Positions 44,430 to 52,617 of a stretch of 64,000 bases of DNA are shown one piece after another. Under the pieces are notes generated by a model, which searched no databases, had not been told where the DNA came from, and saw nothing but the letters and a program-made list of their open reading frames with translations. Made by a program: the position numbers and the translations under genes. Position 1 is the first letter of the stretch. Every line of letters begins with the position of its first letter. Source of the stretch: Dyella silvae (GTDB lineage: Bacteria > Pseudomonadota > Gammaproteobacteria > Xanthomonadales > Rhodanobacteraceae); contig NZ_JAPJBQ010000003.1 of NCBI RefSeq assembly GCF_026421305.1, positions 434,001 through 498,000 on the forward strand, written 5' to 3'.

Positions 44430-45632
44430 TCAGTTAGCGCTGCGCTTGCTCAGATTGGCCTGGATAATCTTCTCGGCTTCCTCGTCGGCCTTGTTGGCCA
44501 TCTGTTCGTAGACGTCCGTTTGCGCAATCGGCTGACCGTTGCCGGGGGCGGCATTCATCGCGCCCTTGTCGTTGGTGATATCCACCGTGACTTCCGTCGA
44601 AAGGCCCACGCGCAGCGGATGCTGATCCAGTTCCTTGTCGTCGAGCGCGATGCGCACCGGCACGCGCTGCACGACCTTGATCCAGTTACCGGTGGCGTTC
44701 TGCGCTGGCAGCAGCGAGAACACACTGCCGGTGCCGGCGCCAAGGCCGATCACCTTGCCGTGGAACTCGGCGCTACCGCCATAGACATCCGCCACCACCT
44801 TGGCCGGCTGGCCGACGCGAATATGGCGCAGCTGGTTTTCCTTGAAGTTGGCGTCCACCCACAGGTCGTGCAGCGGCACCACCGTCATCAGCTGCTGACC
44901 CGCCTGCACGCTGTTGCCAACCTGCACGCTGCGCTGGGCGACGTAGCCGGTGACCGGGGCGTAGATGTTGTTGCGCCGCGCAGCGATCCATGCGGCGCGG
45001 AAATTCGCGCGGGCCTGTTCCACCGATGGGTTGGTGGCGATCTCCGTGCCTTCGACGGCAGCGCGCGTGGCTGCTGCCTGCGCCACCGCGGCGTCCAGCG
45101 AGGCCTGTGCCTGATCGACGCTGTCACGCAGATGCTGCACGGTTTCGGGCGCTTCGGCCTGTTCGGCGATCAACGGCTGACGGCGGGCAAGATCGGCTTG
45201 CGCCTTCTTCAGGTCCACCCTGGCCTTGGCAACCTGGGCGTCGGCGCTAGTGGCCGAGTCGGTCTGTTGGCGCACCTGGCGCACCACCTGCGCGAGCTGG
45301 CTGCTGGCCTGCTGCAGTCGCACGTCGGCATCGGTGCTGTCGAACTTCACCAGAACCTGACCGGCTTCGACGCGCTGCGTGTCATCCGCAAGGATGGCCA
45401 CCACCGTGCCAGGCACCTGCGCCGAAATCGCCACCTGATTGCCGCCCACATAGGCGTTGTCGGTCGTCTCGCGAGTAGAGAACACGAACAGCCACAGCAG
45501 CACCCACAGGCCGCCGGCAAAGAGGAGAACGAAGGTGACGATGAGCAGCGCGCGCCGCCGCTTGGCCGGATCCTTTGCGGCCAAGCCGCTGTCGTTATCG
45601 TTCTTAGTGACGGCGGAATCAGTGGCGCTCAT
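44430..45632 (-). CDS. emrA: EmrA-type membrane fusion protein
   Basis: A 400-residue periplasmic adaptor. It has a single N-terminal helix (about 28-50), lipoyl half-motifs around QVPGTVVAILADDTQRVEAGQ (in two parts QVPGTVVAIL and DDTQRVEAGQ), an alpha-helical hairpin (about 110-205) and a beta-barrel domain. It links EmrB to the outer-membrane channel. Its start overlaps the end of the upstream outer-membrane gene by 14 bases. Confidence 0.94.
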   Translation of the reverse strand: MSATDSAVTKNDNDSGLAAKDPAKRRRALLIVTFVLLFAGGLWVLLWLFVFSTRETTDNAYVGGNQVAISAQVPGTVVAILADDTQRVEAGQVLVKFDSTDADVRLQQASSQLAQVVRQVRQQTDSATSADAQVAKARVDLKKAQADLARRQPLIAEQAEAPETVQHLRDSVDQAQASLDAAVAQAAATRAAVEGTEIATNPSVEQARANFRAAWIAARRNNIYAPVTGYVAQRSVQVGNSVQAGQQLMTVVPLHDLWVDANFKENQLRHIRVGQPAKVVADVYGGSAEFHGKVIGLGAGTGSVFSLLPAQNATGNWIKVVQRVPVRIALDDKELDQHPLRVGLSTEVTVDITNDKGAMNAAPGNGQPIAQTDVYEQMANKADEEAEKIIQANLSKRSAN

Positions 45633-47127
45633 CAGTGGCGTCTCCGGAAAGGGTCGCAGGGGAAGTGGGGGCAGGCGTGCTGGAGACCTGATCAGGCGTA
45701 CTGGCGCGATAGCCGCCGCCTAAGGCCTTGATCAGCGATACATCGGTGGACAGGGCTTGCGCATGCAAATTGACATCGTCGTCCTGCAGCTGCAGCAACT
45801 GCGCCTTGGCACCAAGCGTTTCGCGAATATCGCTGACGCCGCGCTTCACGCGCGCTTGCGCGTTGTCGAACAACTGCTGATTGGCAGAGATCTCATGGGC
45901 CTGCTCCTTGCGCCGGCCATCCAGTTGTTGCGCAGTAAGACTCTGCGTGGCGACATCGCGCGCGGCACTGAGCACGGTGCTGTTGTACTGCGCCACCGCG
46001 GTATCTAGCTGGGCCCTGCTCACGCCGTAATTCGCGTCGAGCAGGCCGCTGGTGAAGATCGGCAAATGTAGGGCAGGCGTGAGCGCAAACACACGGCTTC
46101 CACTACTGAACATCTTGTCCAGATCAATGCTGGACAGGCCCGCCATAGCGCTGATGCTGATATCGGGATAGAACTCCGCACGCGCAACGTCGGTCTGGCG
46201 CAGCGCGGATTCCACCTGCCAGCGGCTGGCGGCGATATCCGGCCGGCGTGCCATCAGGTCGACGCCAACGTTGTCCGGTAGTCCGCTGTTGGTGGCGGGT
46301 AGGGCACGTGGCTCCATGGGCGGCAACTGTGCAGGCGATACGCCCAGCAAGCTTGCGAGAGCGGCCTGGCGAATGCGTTCGGAGCTTTCCAGGGCCACCA
46401 GCAACTGGCGCGTCGCGGCGAGTTGTGCCTGCGCAGATTGCACGGTGTCAGGGCGGTCTACGCCCTGGCGCACGCGAAGTTGGGCGATGCGTAGCAGTTG
46501 CTCCTGCGTTTGCACGGACTGCTTGGCAATGCCGATGCGCGCCTCGTCGGCCAGCCATCCGAAGTAGGTGTCGGCTACCGTGCTCTGAATCGCGAGCGCT
46601 GCCGCGCTGTGTTGCGCTTCGGCGGCGTGGGCCTGATCCACAGCGGCCTCGATGGTGTTGCGCTTCTTGCCCCACCAGTCAAAGTCGTATTGCGCCTGCA
46701 CGCCGATGTCGCCCTGGTTGTACCAGGTGAAGCCAAGGAATTTGGGCGGAATCAGCCCGTTATCGCTCAGGCGTTGGCGAGCCACCTGCGCGCTGCCATC
46801 GACACTGAGCCCGGCCTGGGCTTTGGCCACCCGGATCGACTGTTGAGCAGAGTCGATGCGGGCATGCGCCTCCGTCAGATCGGGCGAGCCTTTCATCGCC
46901 ATCGCGATCAATTGATCGAGCTGCGGGTCGTTGTACTGGCGCCACCACTCGGCATCAGGCCAGCCAGCGCGCGTGGCGGTCTGGAGGCCTGCCAGGGGAA
47001 CATCGTCGCGAATGGCGGGATGGCCCAGTTTGGCGGGGATCGAACAACCGGCCACGGCCAACGCAACGGCGCAGGCAAGTGCTGCGCGCTGGGCCATTCC
47101 GTGGCGAATCGGGATGCGTGAAGTCAT
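45619..47127 (-). CDS. Outer-membrane efflux lipoprotein (NodT/OprM family)
   Basis: A 502-residue TolC-like channel with a lipoprotein signal (lipobox AVAGC, Cys about 28) and two outer-membrane-efflux repeats (about 70-270 and 285-475). It has family motifs DFDWWGKKRNTIEAA and RRPDIAASRWQVESA. It is second in the operon after the MarR gene, joined by ATGA, and serves the EmrAB pump. Confidence 0.93.
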   Translation of the reverse strand: MTSRIPIRHGMAQRAALACAVALAVAGCSIPAKLGHPAIRDDVPLAGLQTATRAGWPDAEWWRQYNDPQLDQLIAMAMKGSPDLTEAHARIDSAQQSIRVAKAQAGLSVDGSAQVARQRLSDNGLIPPKFLGFTWYNQGDIGVQAQYDFDWWGKKRNTIEAAVDQAHAAEAQHSAAALAIQSTVADTYFGWLADEARIGIAKQSVQTQEQLLRIAQLRVRQGVDRPDTVQSAQAQLAATRQLLVALESSERIRQAALASLLGVSPAQLPPMEPRALPATNSGLPDNVGVDLMARRPDIAASRWQVESALRQTDVARAEFYPDISISAMAGLSSIDLDKMFSSGSRVFALTPALHLPIFTSGLLDANYGVSRAQLDTAVAQYNSTVLSAARDVATQSLTAQQLDGRRKEQAHEISANQQLFDNAQARVKRGVSDIRETLGAKAQLLQLQDDDVNLHAQALSTDVSLIKALGGGYRASTPDQVSSTPAPTSPATLSGDATDERH

Positions 47128-47648
47128 GGACTAGGGTCCGAGCGATGAACTGAATCGATGTCGAGAAGTACCCGCCGCAACAGACGTTCAAGCGTGCGCT
47201 TGTCGCTGGCATTCAGGGATGCGAAGGAGCCGAGCACTTTCGGGAATAGCGGGGGAAGCATCTTTCGCACCAGGCGTTTGCCAGCTGCGGTGATGGTGAG
47301 AACGATGCGCCGCCGGTCTTCCGCGCTGGGAGCGCGGGTAATGAGTCCGGCTTTGACCAGCACGTTACTGATGCGCGTCATATTGGTCGCGCCTTGCTGT
47401 GCAAAGTCGCAAAGCTCGCTGGGCGAGGCACCTTCGGGCGTGCTGTAGAGAATCATCAGCGTGCGGAAGTCGCTGTCGTTGAGGCCGTGCGGCTTAAGCT
47501 CGCGCTCCAGCTCCGTGAGCATGGTGGTACCGGCCAGCATAAGCAGCCGGGTCAGGCGTACTTCCTGCTGCGGGACATCAGGAAGCATCTCGCCCACGCG
47601 GGCGATACCGGCATCCATATGGTCCAGGCATTCATTCAGCTTGCTCAT
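47124..47648 (-). CDS. MarR-family regulator of the efflux operon
   Basis: A 174-residue winged-helix repressor: SPSELCDFAQQGATNMTRISNVLVKAGL (helix-turn-helix, about 73-101) and APSAEDRRRIVLTITAAGKRL (wing, about 106-126), in the style of EmrR/MprA. It is the first gene of the unit it likely controls. An inverted repeat lies 11 bases before its start, fitting autorepression relieved by drug binding. Confidence 0.92.
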   Translation of the reverse strand: MSKLNECLDHMDAGIARVGEMLPDVPQQEVRLTRLLMLAGTTMLTELERELKPHGLNDSDFRTLMILYSTPEGASPSELCDFAQQGATNMTRISNVLVKAGLITRAPSAEDRRRIVLTITAAGKRLVRKMLPPLFPKVLGSFASLNASDKRTLERLLRRVLLDIDSVHRSDPSP

Positions 47649-47658
47649 TTCATCAGAG

Positions 47659-47680
47659 AATAGTTCGCTGGTGAACTATT
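47659..47680. promoter_or_regulatory. Inverted-repeat operator before the MarR-efflux operon
   Basis: AATAGTTC, six bases, GAACTATT: a perfect 8-bp-arm dyad 11 bases upstream of the MarR start. It is AT-rich against a GC-rich background. Size and place fit a MarR-family binding site. Confidence 0.75.
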
Positions 47681-47714
47681 AGGCTAGCACCGCTCCCGTG
47701 ACGTCTACAAGCCT

Positions 47715-48482
47715 TCAGGGAAATTGAAACAATCGCATCGCGTTCTGCGTGGTGGCGGCTGCCACGGATGTTTCACTTTCATGGCGCAATTGTGCGATCA
47801 CGCTCAGCACTTCCATCAGGTGGGCCGGCTCGTTGCGTTGGCCGCGATGACAGGCGCCGGGCTGATCGGGCGCATCCGTTTCCAGTAGCAACCATTCGAT
47901 GGGCATGCTCGCGACGATGGAGCGGAGGCGTTGAGCGCGGTCGTAGGTCACCGGGCCGCCGATGCCAAGATGAAAGCCGATGTCCCACAGTCGCTGAGCC
48001 TGTTGCAGGCTTCCCGAAAAACTGTGTACGACGCCGCGCAGCCCGCCGATGCGCTTGAGGGTGGACGTGACCTCGTCCACGGCGCGTCGCGCATGCACGA
48101 TCACGGGTAGGTCAAAGTCGCGAGCAATGCGAAGCTGGCGGTGGAAGTAGTCGCGTTGGCGCTGCGGGTCGAGTTCGGGCAGAAAAAAATCAAGGCCAAT
48201 CTCGCCGACGGCGATGGCGCGATGGGTTTGCAGCTGTGTCACCAGTTCGTCCAGGTGGGCGGGCTGGTGCTGATCCAGGTACATCGGGTGCAGCCCGTAC
48301 GCCGGGTGGGCTTGCGCGTGGCTTGCGCAGAGCGAGGCGATGCGTGCCCACGAGGCCCGGTCAATGGCGGGCACCACGATATGCCGGATTCCGGCCTCGC
48401 GCGCGCGCTCAAACATGGCCTCCTGGTCGGACTCAAAGCTCGCATCGTCGATGTGGGCATGGCTGTCGGTGAGCTCGAGCAC
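47715..48482 (-). CDS. TatD-family metal-dependent hydrolase (YjjV-like)
   Basis: A 255-residue TIM-barrel nuclease. Metal ligands are in DSHAHID (about 6-12), GEIGLDF (about 92-98), VIVHARRA (about 126), HSFSG (about 152) and LLETDAPDQ (about 200). The start codon is GTG at 48482. TatD enzymes act as 3'-5' DNA exonucleases or deoxyribonucleases in repair and degradation. It faces the plus-strand lipoprotein gene. Confidence 0.92.
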   Translation of the reverse strand: MLELTDSHAHIDDASFESDQEAMFERAREAGIRHIVVPAIDRASWARIASLCASHAQAHPAYGLHPMYLDQHQPAHLDELVTQLQTHRAIAVGEIGLDFFLPELDPQRQRDYFHRQLRIARDFDLPVIVHARRAVDEVTSTLKRIGGLRGVVHSFSGSLQQAQRLWDIGFHLGIGGPVTYDRAQRLRSIVASMPIEWLLLETDAPDQPGACHRGQRNEPAHLMEVLSVIAQLRHESETSVAAATTQNAMRLFQFP

Positions 48483-48622
48483 AGTTTCAGGCGTCCTGAG
48501 TTTGAAAAAATGGCTGGCTTCGATCTAAGCAAACATTCAGTGACCCAGAGGTTCAATGGTTACGCTGGGATCGAATTCGAGCAGGAGCGGGGGCGCTCCG
48601 CCGGTCCAGACAGGAGAATATT

Positions 48623-49207
48623 ATGAACAGGTTGGTCGTTTCGGCGCTGCACGTTGGTTTCGCCGGTGTATTGGTGTTGGGTCTTTCGGCGTGCAATCGG
48701 GACGCAAACGCTGACGGTGGCGTCGGCGCCATGGCGCAGCAGCAAGGCGCTTCCAATGGTGCCAAGTACGCGCGCGTCGTCAACGTAACGCCCGTGCGCG
48801 AGGCTGCCAGCGCGCCGCAGCAGCAGTGTCATGACGAGGTGGTCACCACGCACAAGCCGGTGCAGGACACGCATCAGATTGCCGGTACGGCCATTGGTGC
48901 CGTCGCAGGCGGCCTGCTGGGTAACCAGATCGGCGGCGGCAAGGGGCGCACGCTGGCCACCGTGGCGGGTGCGGTTGGCGGCGGTTACGCCGGCCACGAA
49001 ATTCAGAAAAACCATCAGGAAAACGCAACGCAGCAGACCACGCAGCGTCGCTGCAACACGGTGCAGGGCAACTCCGGCGACCGGGTGGTGGCGTACGATG
49101 TGACTTACGAGTACAACGGTGTCACCCGCACTGTACGAATGGATCGCGATCCGGGCGACAGGCTGCAGGTACAGGAAGGTGTGGTAGCCGTATCTGACGC
49201 TCACTGA
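48623..49207 (+). CDS. Glycine-zipper 2TM outer-membrane lipoprotein (1)
   Basis: A 194-residue lipoprotein. The signal has lipobox LGLSAC (Cys about 24). A glycine zipper (about 88-125, GTAIGAVAGGLLGNQIGGGKG and TVAGAVGGGYAGHE) is followed by a C-terminal domain with RCNTVQGNSGDRVVAYDV. The family includes SlyB/Pcp and PA-type envelope lipoproteins; the role is probably envelope stability. It is 11 bases from the second copy. Confidence 0.87.
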   Translation: MNRLVVSALHVGFAGVLVLGLSACNRDANADGGVGAMAQQQGASNGAKYARVVNVTPVREAASAPQQQCHDEVVTTHKPVQDTHQIAGTAIGAVAGGLLGNQIGGGKGRTLATVAGAVGGGYAGHEIQKNHQENATQQTTQRRCNTVQGNSGDRVVAYDVTYEYNGVTRTVRMDRDPGDRLQVQEGVVAVSDAH

Positions 49208-49218
49208 GGATTCACGCC

Positions 49219-49671
49219 ATGCAGACACTGCTTAAACATTTGGCTGTCTTGGGACTAGTTTCCGCAATAGCATTTCTTTCGGGATGTGAGACACCCCCGC
49301 AACGGCAAGTAACTTATACCGGTGCGTCCAATCGTTGTGAGCAGTGTGGCGTGGTCAGTGACATACGCCAGATCCAGACACAGAAAGGTTCGTCGCCGCT
49401 CGGCATGGTCATCGGCGGCATCGCCGGTGGCGTGATCGGCAACCAGTTCGGCGGAGGTAGTGGCAAGACGCTGACGACGGTCGCCGGCGCAGTGGCCGGT
49501 GGCGCGATCGGTAATCAGGTGGGCAAGAACTCGGGTGGTCCTGACGTCGCGTGGCAGGTCACCGTCAAGCTTGATGACGGTCGCTATGCGACGGTGACGC
49601 AGGCCGCTGACCCGCAGGTTCGTCCTGGCGATTACGTGCAGATTCGCGACAACCTGGTTTATCGACTCTGA
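49219..49671 (+). CDS. Glycine-zipper 2TM outer-membrane lipoprotein (2)
   Basis: A 150-residue lipoprotein. The lipobox is FLSGC (Cys about 23), then a CEQCGVVSDIRQIQ motif (about 39-52) and a glycine zipper (about 62-100) like the upstream gene, with a short beta-rich C-terminus (RPGDYVQIRDNLVYRL). The CxxC before the zipper is common in this family. Co-transcribed with the first copy; terminator at 49703. Confidence 0.88.
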   Translation: MQTLLKHLAVLGLVSAIAFLSGCETPPQRQVTYTGASNRCEQCGVVSDIRQIQTQKGSSPLGMVIGGIAGGVIGNQFGGGSGKTLTTVAGAVAGGAIGNQVGKNSGGPDVAWQVTVKLDDGRYATVTQAADPQVRPGDYVQIRDNLVYRL

Positions 49672-49702
49672 TAAACGGACGTCTGGACGTCCAAATAAAA
49701 AA

Positions 49703-49727
49703 GGCCCTCTTGCGAGGGCCTTTTTTT
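49703..49727. terminator. Bidirectional rho-independent terminator
   Basis: GGCCCTC, loop TTGC, GAGGGCC, then seven T, with a run of A before the stem. It ends both the lipoprotein pair and the converging hydrolase gene. Confidence 0.92.
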
Positions 49728-49743
49728 ATTGCGGTTATTCTGG

Positions 49744-50178
49744 TTAGTTGCTGACAGCGTAGAAGGCGTGATCGCCAATGGTCTTGACGCGCTTGGTAGA
49801 CCACGCGGGCGAAGATGCGAGCGTAGCGAAGTGATCTGCCTGTGGCACATACACTGTGCGCTCTCCCTTCGGCAGGCTCCAGTTGCTGATCGAGTCGCCA
49901 GCAATCTTCCACGCCTTGGTCCAGGAGTTGAGATCGGTTACTTCGAAACTGCTCGCGGTTGTTGTCAGTGCGAATTGACGCGGAGAGGTCACTACCTCAC
50001 AAACGCTATCGCCCCAGGTGCCGCGGTCGCGACGACGAAGGGCCACTTCGGCCACGGCGTATTGGCCGATGGTCGATTCACTGCGTGCCTCGAGATACAC
50101 CGTCGTGGCCAGGCAGGTCTGGTCCGCGAGGGGTTGGGGCAGCACGGACGCCAGCCACAACAGCATGGAAAGTTTCAT
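49744..50178 (-). CDS. SleB-like cell wall hydrolase
   Basis: A 144-residue secreted protein. The signal peptide is about 1-18 and the Hydrolase_2 (SleB/CwlJ) core begins CLATTVYLEARSE (about 22-34) with the catalytic-type Glu. It is followed by GQYAVAEVALRR and a C-terminal HAFYAV. In proteobacteria such enzymes are probable peptidoglycan lytic transglycosylases. It is slightly short for the family. Converges with the lipoprotein genes. Confidence 0.82.
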   Translation of the reverse strand: MKLSMLLWLASVLPQPLADQTCLATTVYLEARSESTIGQYAVAEVALRRRDRGTWGDSVCEVVTSPRQFALTTTASSFEVTDLNSWTKAWKIAGDSISNWSLPKGERTVYVPQADHFATLASSPAWSTKRVKTIGDHAFYAVSN

Positions 50179-50628
50179 TGTCTGCCTCCAGCGTGCTGTA
50201 CGCGCGAGGTCGATACTGCTGACTTCGACGCGCCGTTGCGGTGGACGGGCGGGCAGGCCGTTCCACCTGGATTAAATCGCCTCGACCGAAACTTGTGGTC
50301 AGGCGGTTTGCCACGGGATTGTGGCCAGTCGAGCGGCTGATCCGGTGCCACTCAAAACTTTTTGTGCTGCAAAGCCATGCTCGGGTACTAACGACCACGT
50401 TGCCTGCAACTGCATCCGCACCTAATGGCGGCATGTACTCCGACATTTCTGTCGGGTCGCGCTGATCCGGACCCCTCCGGTTCGTCGCGTATGTGGGCAC
50501 CTCGGGCAGTGGGTGCCATTCAATTTAGTTGGCGGAGCCTAGTGGTCAGTTCCGCGTCTGGCAAGTGCCGTCGTTCACGTCACACTCACATTCATGATTT
50601 TGCGCGAGTGCATTTGCGTGATTGTTTC
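50179..50628. other. Intergenic, nothing recognised
   Basis: About 450 bases between the hydrolase start and the end of ygfZ. Only weak open frames and no structured repeat or RNA could be identified. Confidence 0.4.
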
Positions 50629-51426
50629 TTACGCTGACCAACTCTGTACAACGCGCAAGGTGATGCTTTCGTCGATGGCGACAGATGCATGGCTCTTCAG
50701 CAGGTCGATGACGTCGTCATCGATGACGGCAAGTGCGGTGGCACCGCCTTCATCGTGGACTGCATCAAGCAGTTGACCCACTGTCTTGCCGTTCTGGCGC
50801 AGCACGGTGCCCCCAGTAAGCTTTGGCGACAATACGACGCAATGCATATGCCGCTTCAGGCCACCGCGATAATGCAGGCGCGCGACGATTTCCTGGCCCG
50901 GGTAACAACCTTTGTCGAACGCGACGGCCTGCAATCGTTCCAGCGAAATGGCCTGCGGCAGCAACTCACCGATGGTGCTCGCGGGGAGCCACGGCCAACC
51001 CTCGCGAATCTGCAGCGACCGCCAGGTGTCATCGGAAGCATGACCTACGACGAGGCTGTGCGTGCCGCATCCGTAAATACGGAGATCACCTTCATCGTGG
51101 AAGGCGTAGGTGTTGAGCGCCGGTCCGGTGCCGAGGGCGCGAGTGGGCTGAGCGGACAGCTTTACCTTGGCGCGAAATACGAAGCGCTGCAGCCCTTGCG
51201 CCAGGGATGCGGCATCGCCACCGCGCAACAGCAACAATAGAGAGTCATGGGCGATGCGCGCCAGGTGAAACAACGCGCGCACGCGCCCCTGGGCATCCAG
51301 CCAGGCGCTGAACTGCCATTGCCCAACGGATAGTGCGCTCACGTTGCTGCTGAACTGGCCTTGCGCAAACGCTATGGCGTCGGCGCCTTCGATGAGAAGC
51401 GTTTCTGCGGAGTGGTCGGTGGTCAT
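50629..51426 (-). CDS. ygfZ: Folate-binding protein YgfZ (iron-sulfur cluster assembly)
   Basis: A 265-residue aminomethyltransferase-like protein with the diagnostic KGCYPGQEIVAR motif (about 174-185). YgfZ uses tetrahydrofolate to help repair or assemble Fe-S clusters. ATG at 51426 gives the usual N-terminus; the longer frame adds 21 residues. It is divergent from the sdh operon, whose SdhB needs three Fe-S clusters. Confidence 0.93.
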   Translation of the reverse strand: MTTDHSAETLLIEGADAIAFAQGQFSSNVSALSVGQWQFSAWLDAQGRVRALFHLARIAHDSLLLLLRGGDAASLAQGLQRFVFRAKVKLSAQPTRALGTGPALNTYAFHDEGDLRIYGCGTHSLVVGHASDDTWRSLQIREGWPWLPASTIGELLPQAISLERLQAVAFDKGCYPGQEIVARLHYRGGLKRHMHCVVLSPKLTGGTVLRQNGKTVGQLLDAVHDEGGATALAVIDDDVIDLLKSHASVAIDESITLRVVQSWSA

Positions 51427-51553
51427 AAGCGAGCGAGGTTGGGGGCGGGCTGGCGGTTGCACAAGGGCGGAGGGTTGCTGGCAGACCATCGCCCGGCCGT
51501 CAAGGTTGTGCTGAATTTACGCAAGTATTACGCTTTTACAGCTTTCACATACC

Positions 51554-51721
51554 ATGTCCGATACTTCCTCCCAACCTAAGTCCTCGCCGGCTTCCGTTCC
51601 CGCGGAGCAAGCGACCGTGCCCGCCGTTCCGGCAACGGAAAAGACCCCGGTGGAGCGGCCGGCCCCGGATCCCACTCGCTATGGCGATTGGGAGAAGAAC
51701 GGGCGCTGTATCGACTTCTGA
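51554..51721 (+). CDS. DUF1674 protein, succinate dehydrogenase assembly factor 4 type
   Basis: A 55-residue gene. After a Pro/Ala/Thr-rich segment it ends DPTRYGDWEKNGRCIDF, the signature of DUF1674/SDHAF4. In eukaryotes SDHAF4 helps FAD-loaded Sdh1 join the complex. It lies directly before sdhC, which supports the same role here; function in bacteria is inferred. A Shine-Dalgarno is not obvious before ATG 51554, so expression rate is unclear. Confidence 0.82.
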   Translation: MSDTSSQPKSSPASVPAEQATVPAVPATEKTPVERPAPDPTRYGDWEKNGRCIDF

Positions 51722-51807
51722 TCCGCCGCGCCGGCTTTTTGCGTCGGTGCGTCGGAGATAGGGAAGGGCGGTAAAGGGCATCAGCGATTCCACCCAGGAT
51801 AGCCGCC

Positions 51808-52203
51808 ATGGCAGATACGCAACGACCGCTCTCTCCCCACATGGGCATATATAGGTGGCAAGTGCAGATGGTGACCTCCATCGTGCACCGCGCTACCGGC
51901 ATTGCCCTTTCCGTAGGAACCCTGCTGGTGCTGTGGGGGGTGTTCTCCCTGGCCCATGGCGAAGACTCCTATAACCAGTTCAAGACCTGCATCGGCAGCC
52001 CGATCGGCCTGGTGCTGATGTTTGGCTGGACGTGGGCGCTTTTCTATCACCTGTGCAACGGCATTCGTCACCTGATCCAGGACGGTGGCATGGGTTACGC
52101 CATCCCGCAGTTCGTCCGTTCCAGTTGGCTCGCGATCGTCGGCAGCATTGTGCTGACCATCATCGTGTGGGCCTATGTGCTGATGAGTGGAGGTGCGGCA
52201 TGA
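51808..52203 (+). CDS. sdhC: Succinate dehydrogenase cytochrome b556 subunit
   Basis: A 131-residue, three-helix protein. RPLSPHMGIYRWQ starts the first helix region; SIVHRATGIAL (about 24-34) carries quinone-site Ser/Arg; HLCNGIRHL (about 78-86) carries the heme-side His. It anchors complex II and reduces ubiquinone. AGGATA precedes the ATG; its end overlaps sdhD (ATGA). Confidence 0.95.
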   Translation: MADTQRPLSPHMGIYRWQVQMVTSIVHRATGIALSVGTLLVLWGVFSLAHGEDSYNQFKTCIGSPIGLVLMFGWTWALFYHLCNGIRHLIQDGGMGYAIPQFVRSSWLAIVGSIVLTIIVWAYVLMSGGAA

Positions 52204-52613
52204 GCGCGAATGGTCAGCAGCACGACGTGCGCACCCAGTTGCGCAATCCTCTGAAGCGCGCCCGTGGCCTCGGCTCGGCGCAGTCCGGTGTCGGCCACTG
52301 GTGGACACAGCGTGTCACCGCCGCGGCGCTGGTATTTCTCGCCCTGTGGTTCGTGGTGACCGTGCTCAGCATGTTGCACGCTGACTACGCGACCGCCCAC
52401 TCGATCGTCGCCAAGCCGTGGAATGCGGTGCTGTTGGTGGCATTCGTGCTCACGGTGTGCTGGCACGCAGTATTGGGCCTGCAGATCGTGATCGAGGACT
52501 ACGTCCATACCCGCTGGAAGGAGGTCGCCCTCCTGGTGCTGGTGAAGTTCATTGCAGTACTCGGCACGCTGGCGACGCTGATGGCCGTGCTGCACGTGGC
52601 GCTGGGAGCCTGA
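52200..52613 (+). CDS. sdhD: Succinate dehydrogenase membrane anchor subunit
   Basis: A 137-residue, three-helix anchor. [21 protein letters not shown] (two parts: [19 protein letters not shown]) at about 16-36, then [14 protein letters not shown] (about 91-104) with the heme or quinone His and Asp-Tyr. Pairs with SdhC. The stop is 4 bases before sdhA. Confidence 0.94.
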   Translation: MSANGQQHDVRTQLRNPLKRARGLGSAQSGVGHWWTQRVTAAALVFLALWFVVTVLSMLHADYATAHSIVAKPWNAVLLVAFVLTVCWHAVLGLQIVIEDYVHTRWKEVALLVLVKFIAVLGTLATLMAVLHVALGA

Positions 52614-52617
52614 TTCG

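Noticed and set aside
44226-45731. 501-codon plus-strand frame over emrA
   Set aside because: Antisense shadow of a clear membrane fusion protein; composition is His/Arg-rich without family motifs.
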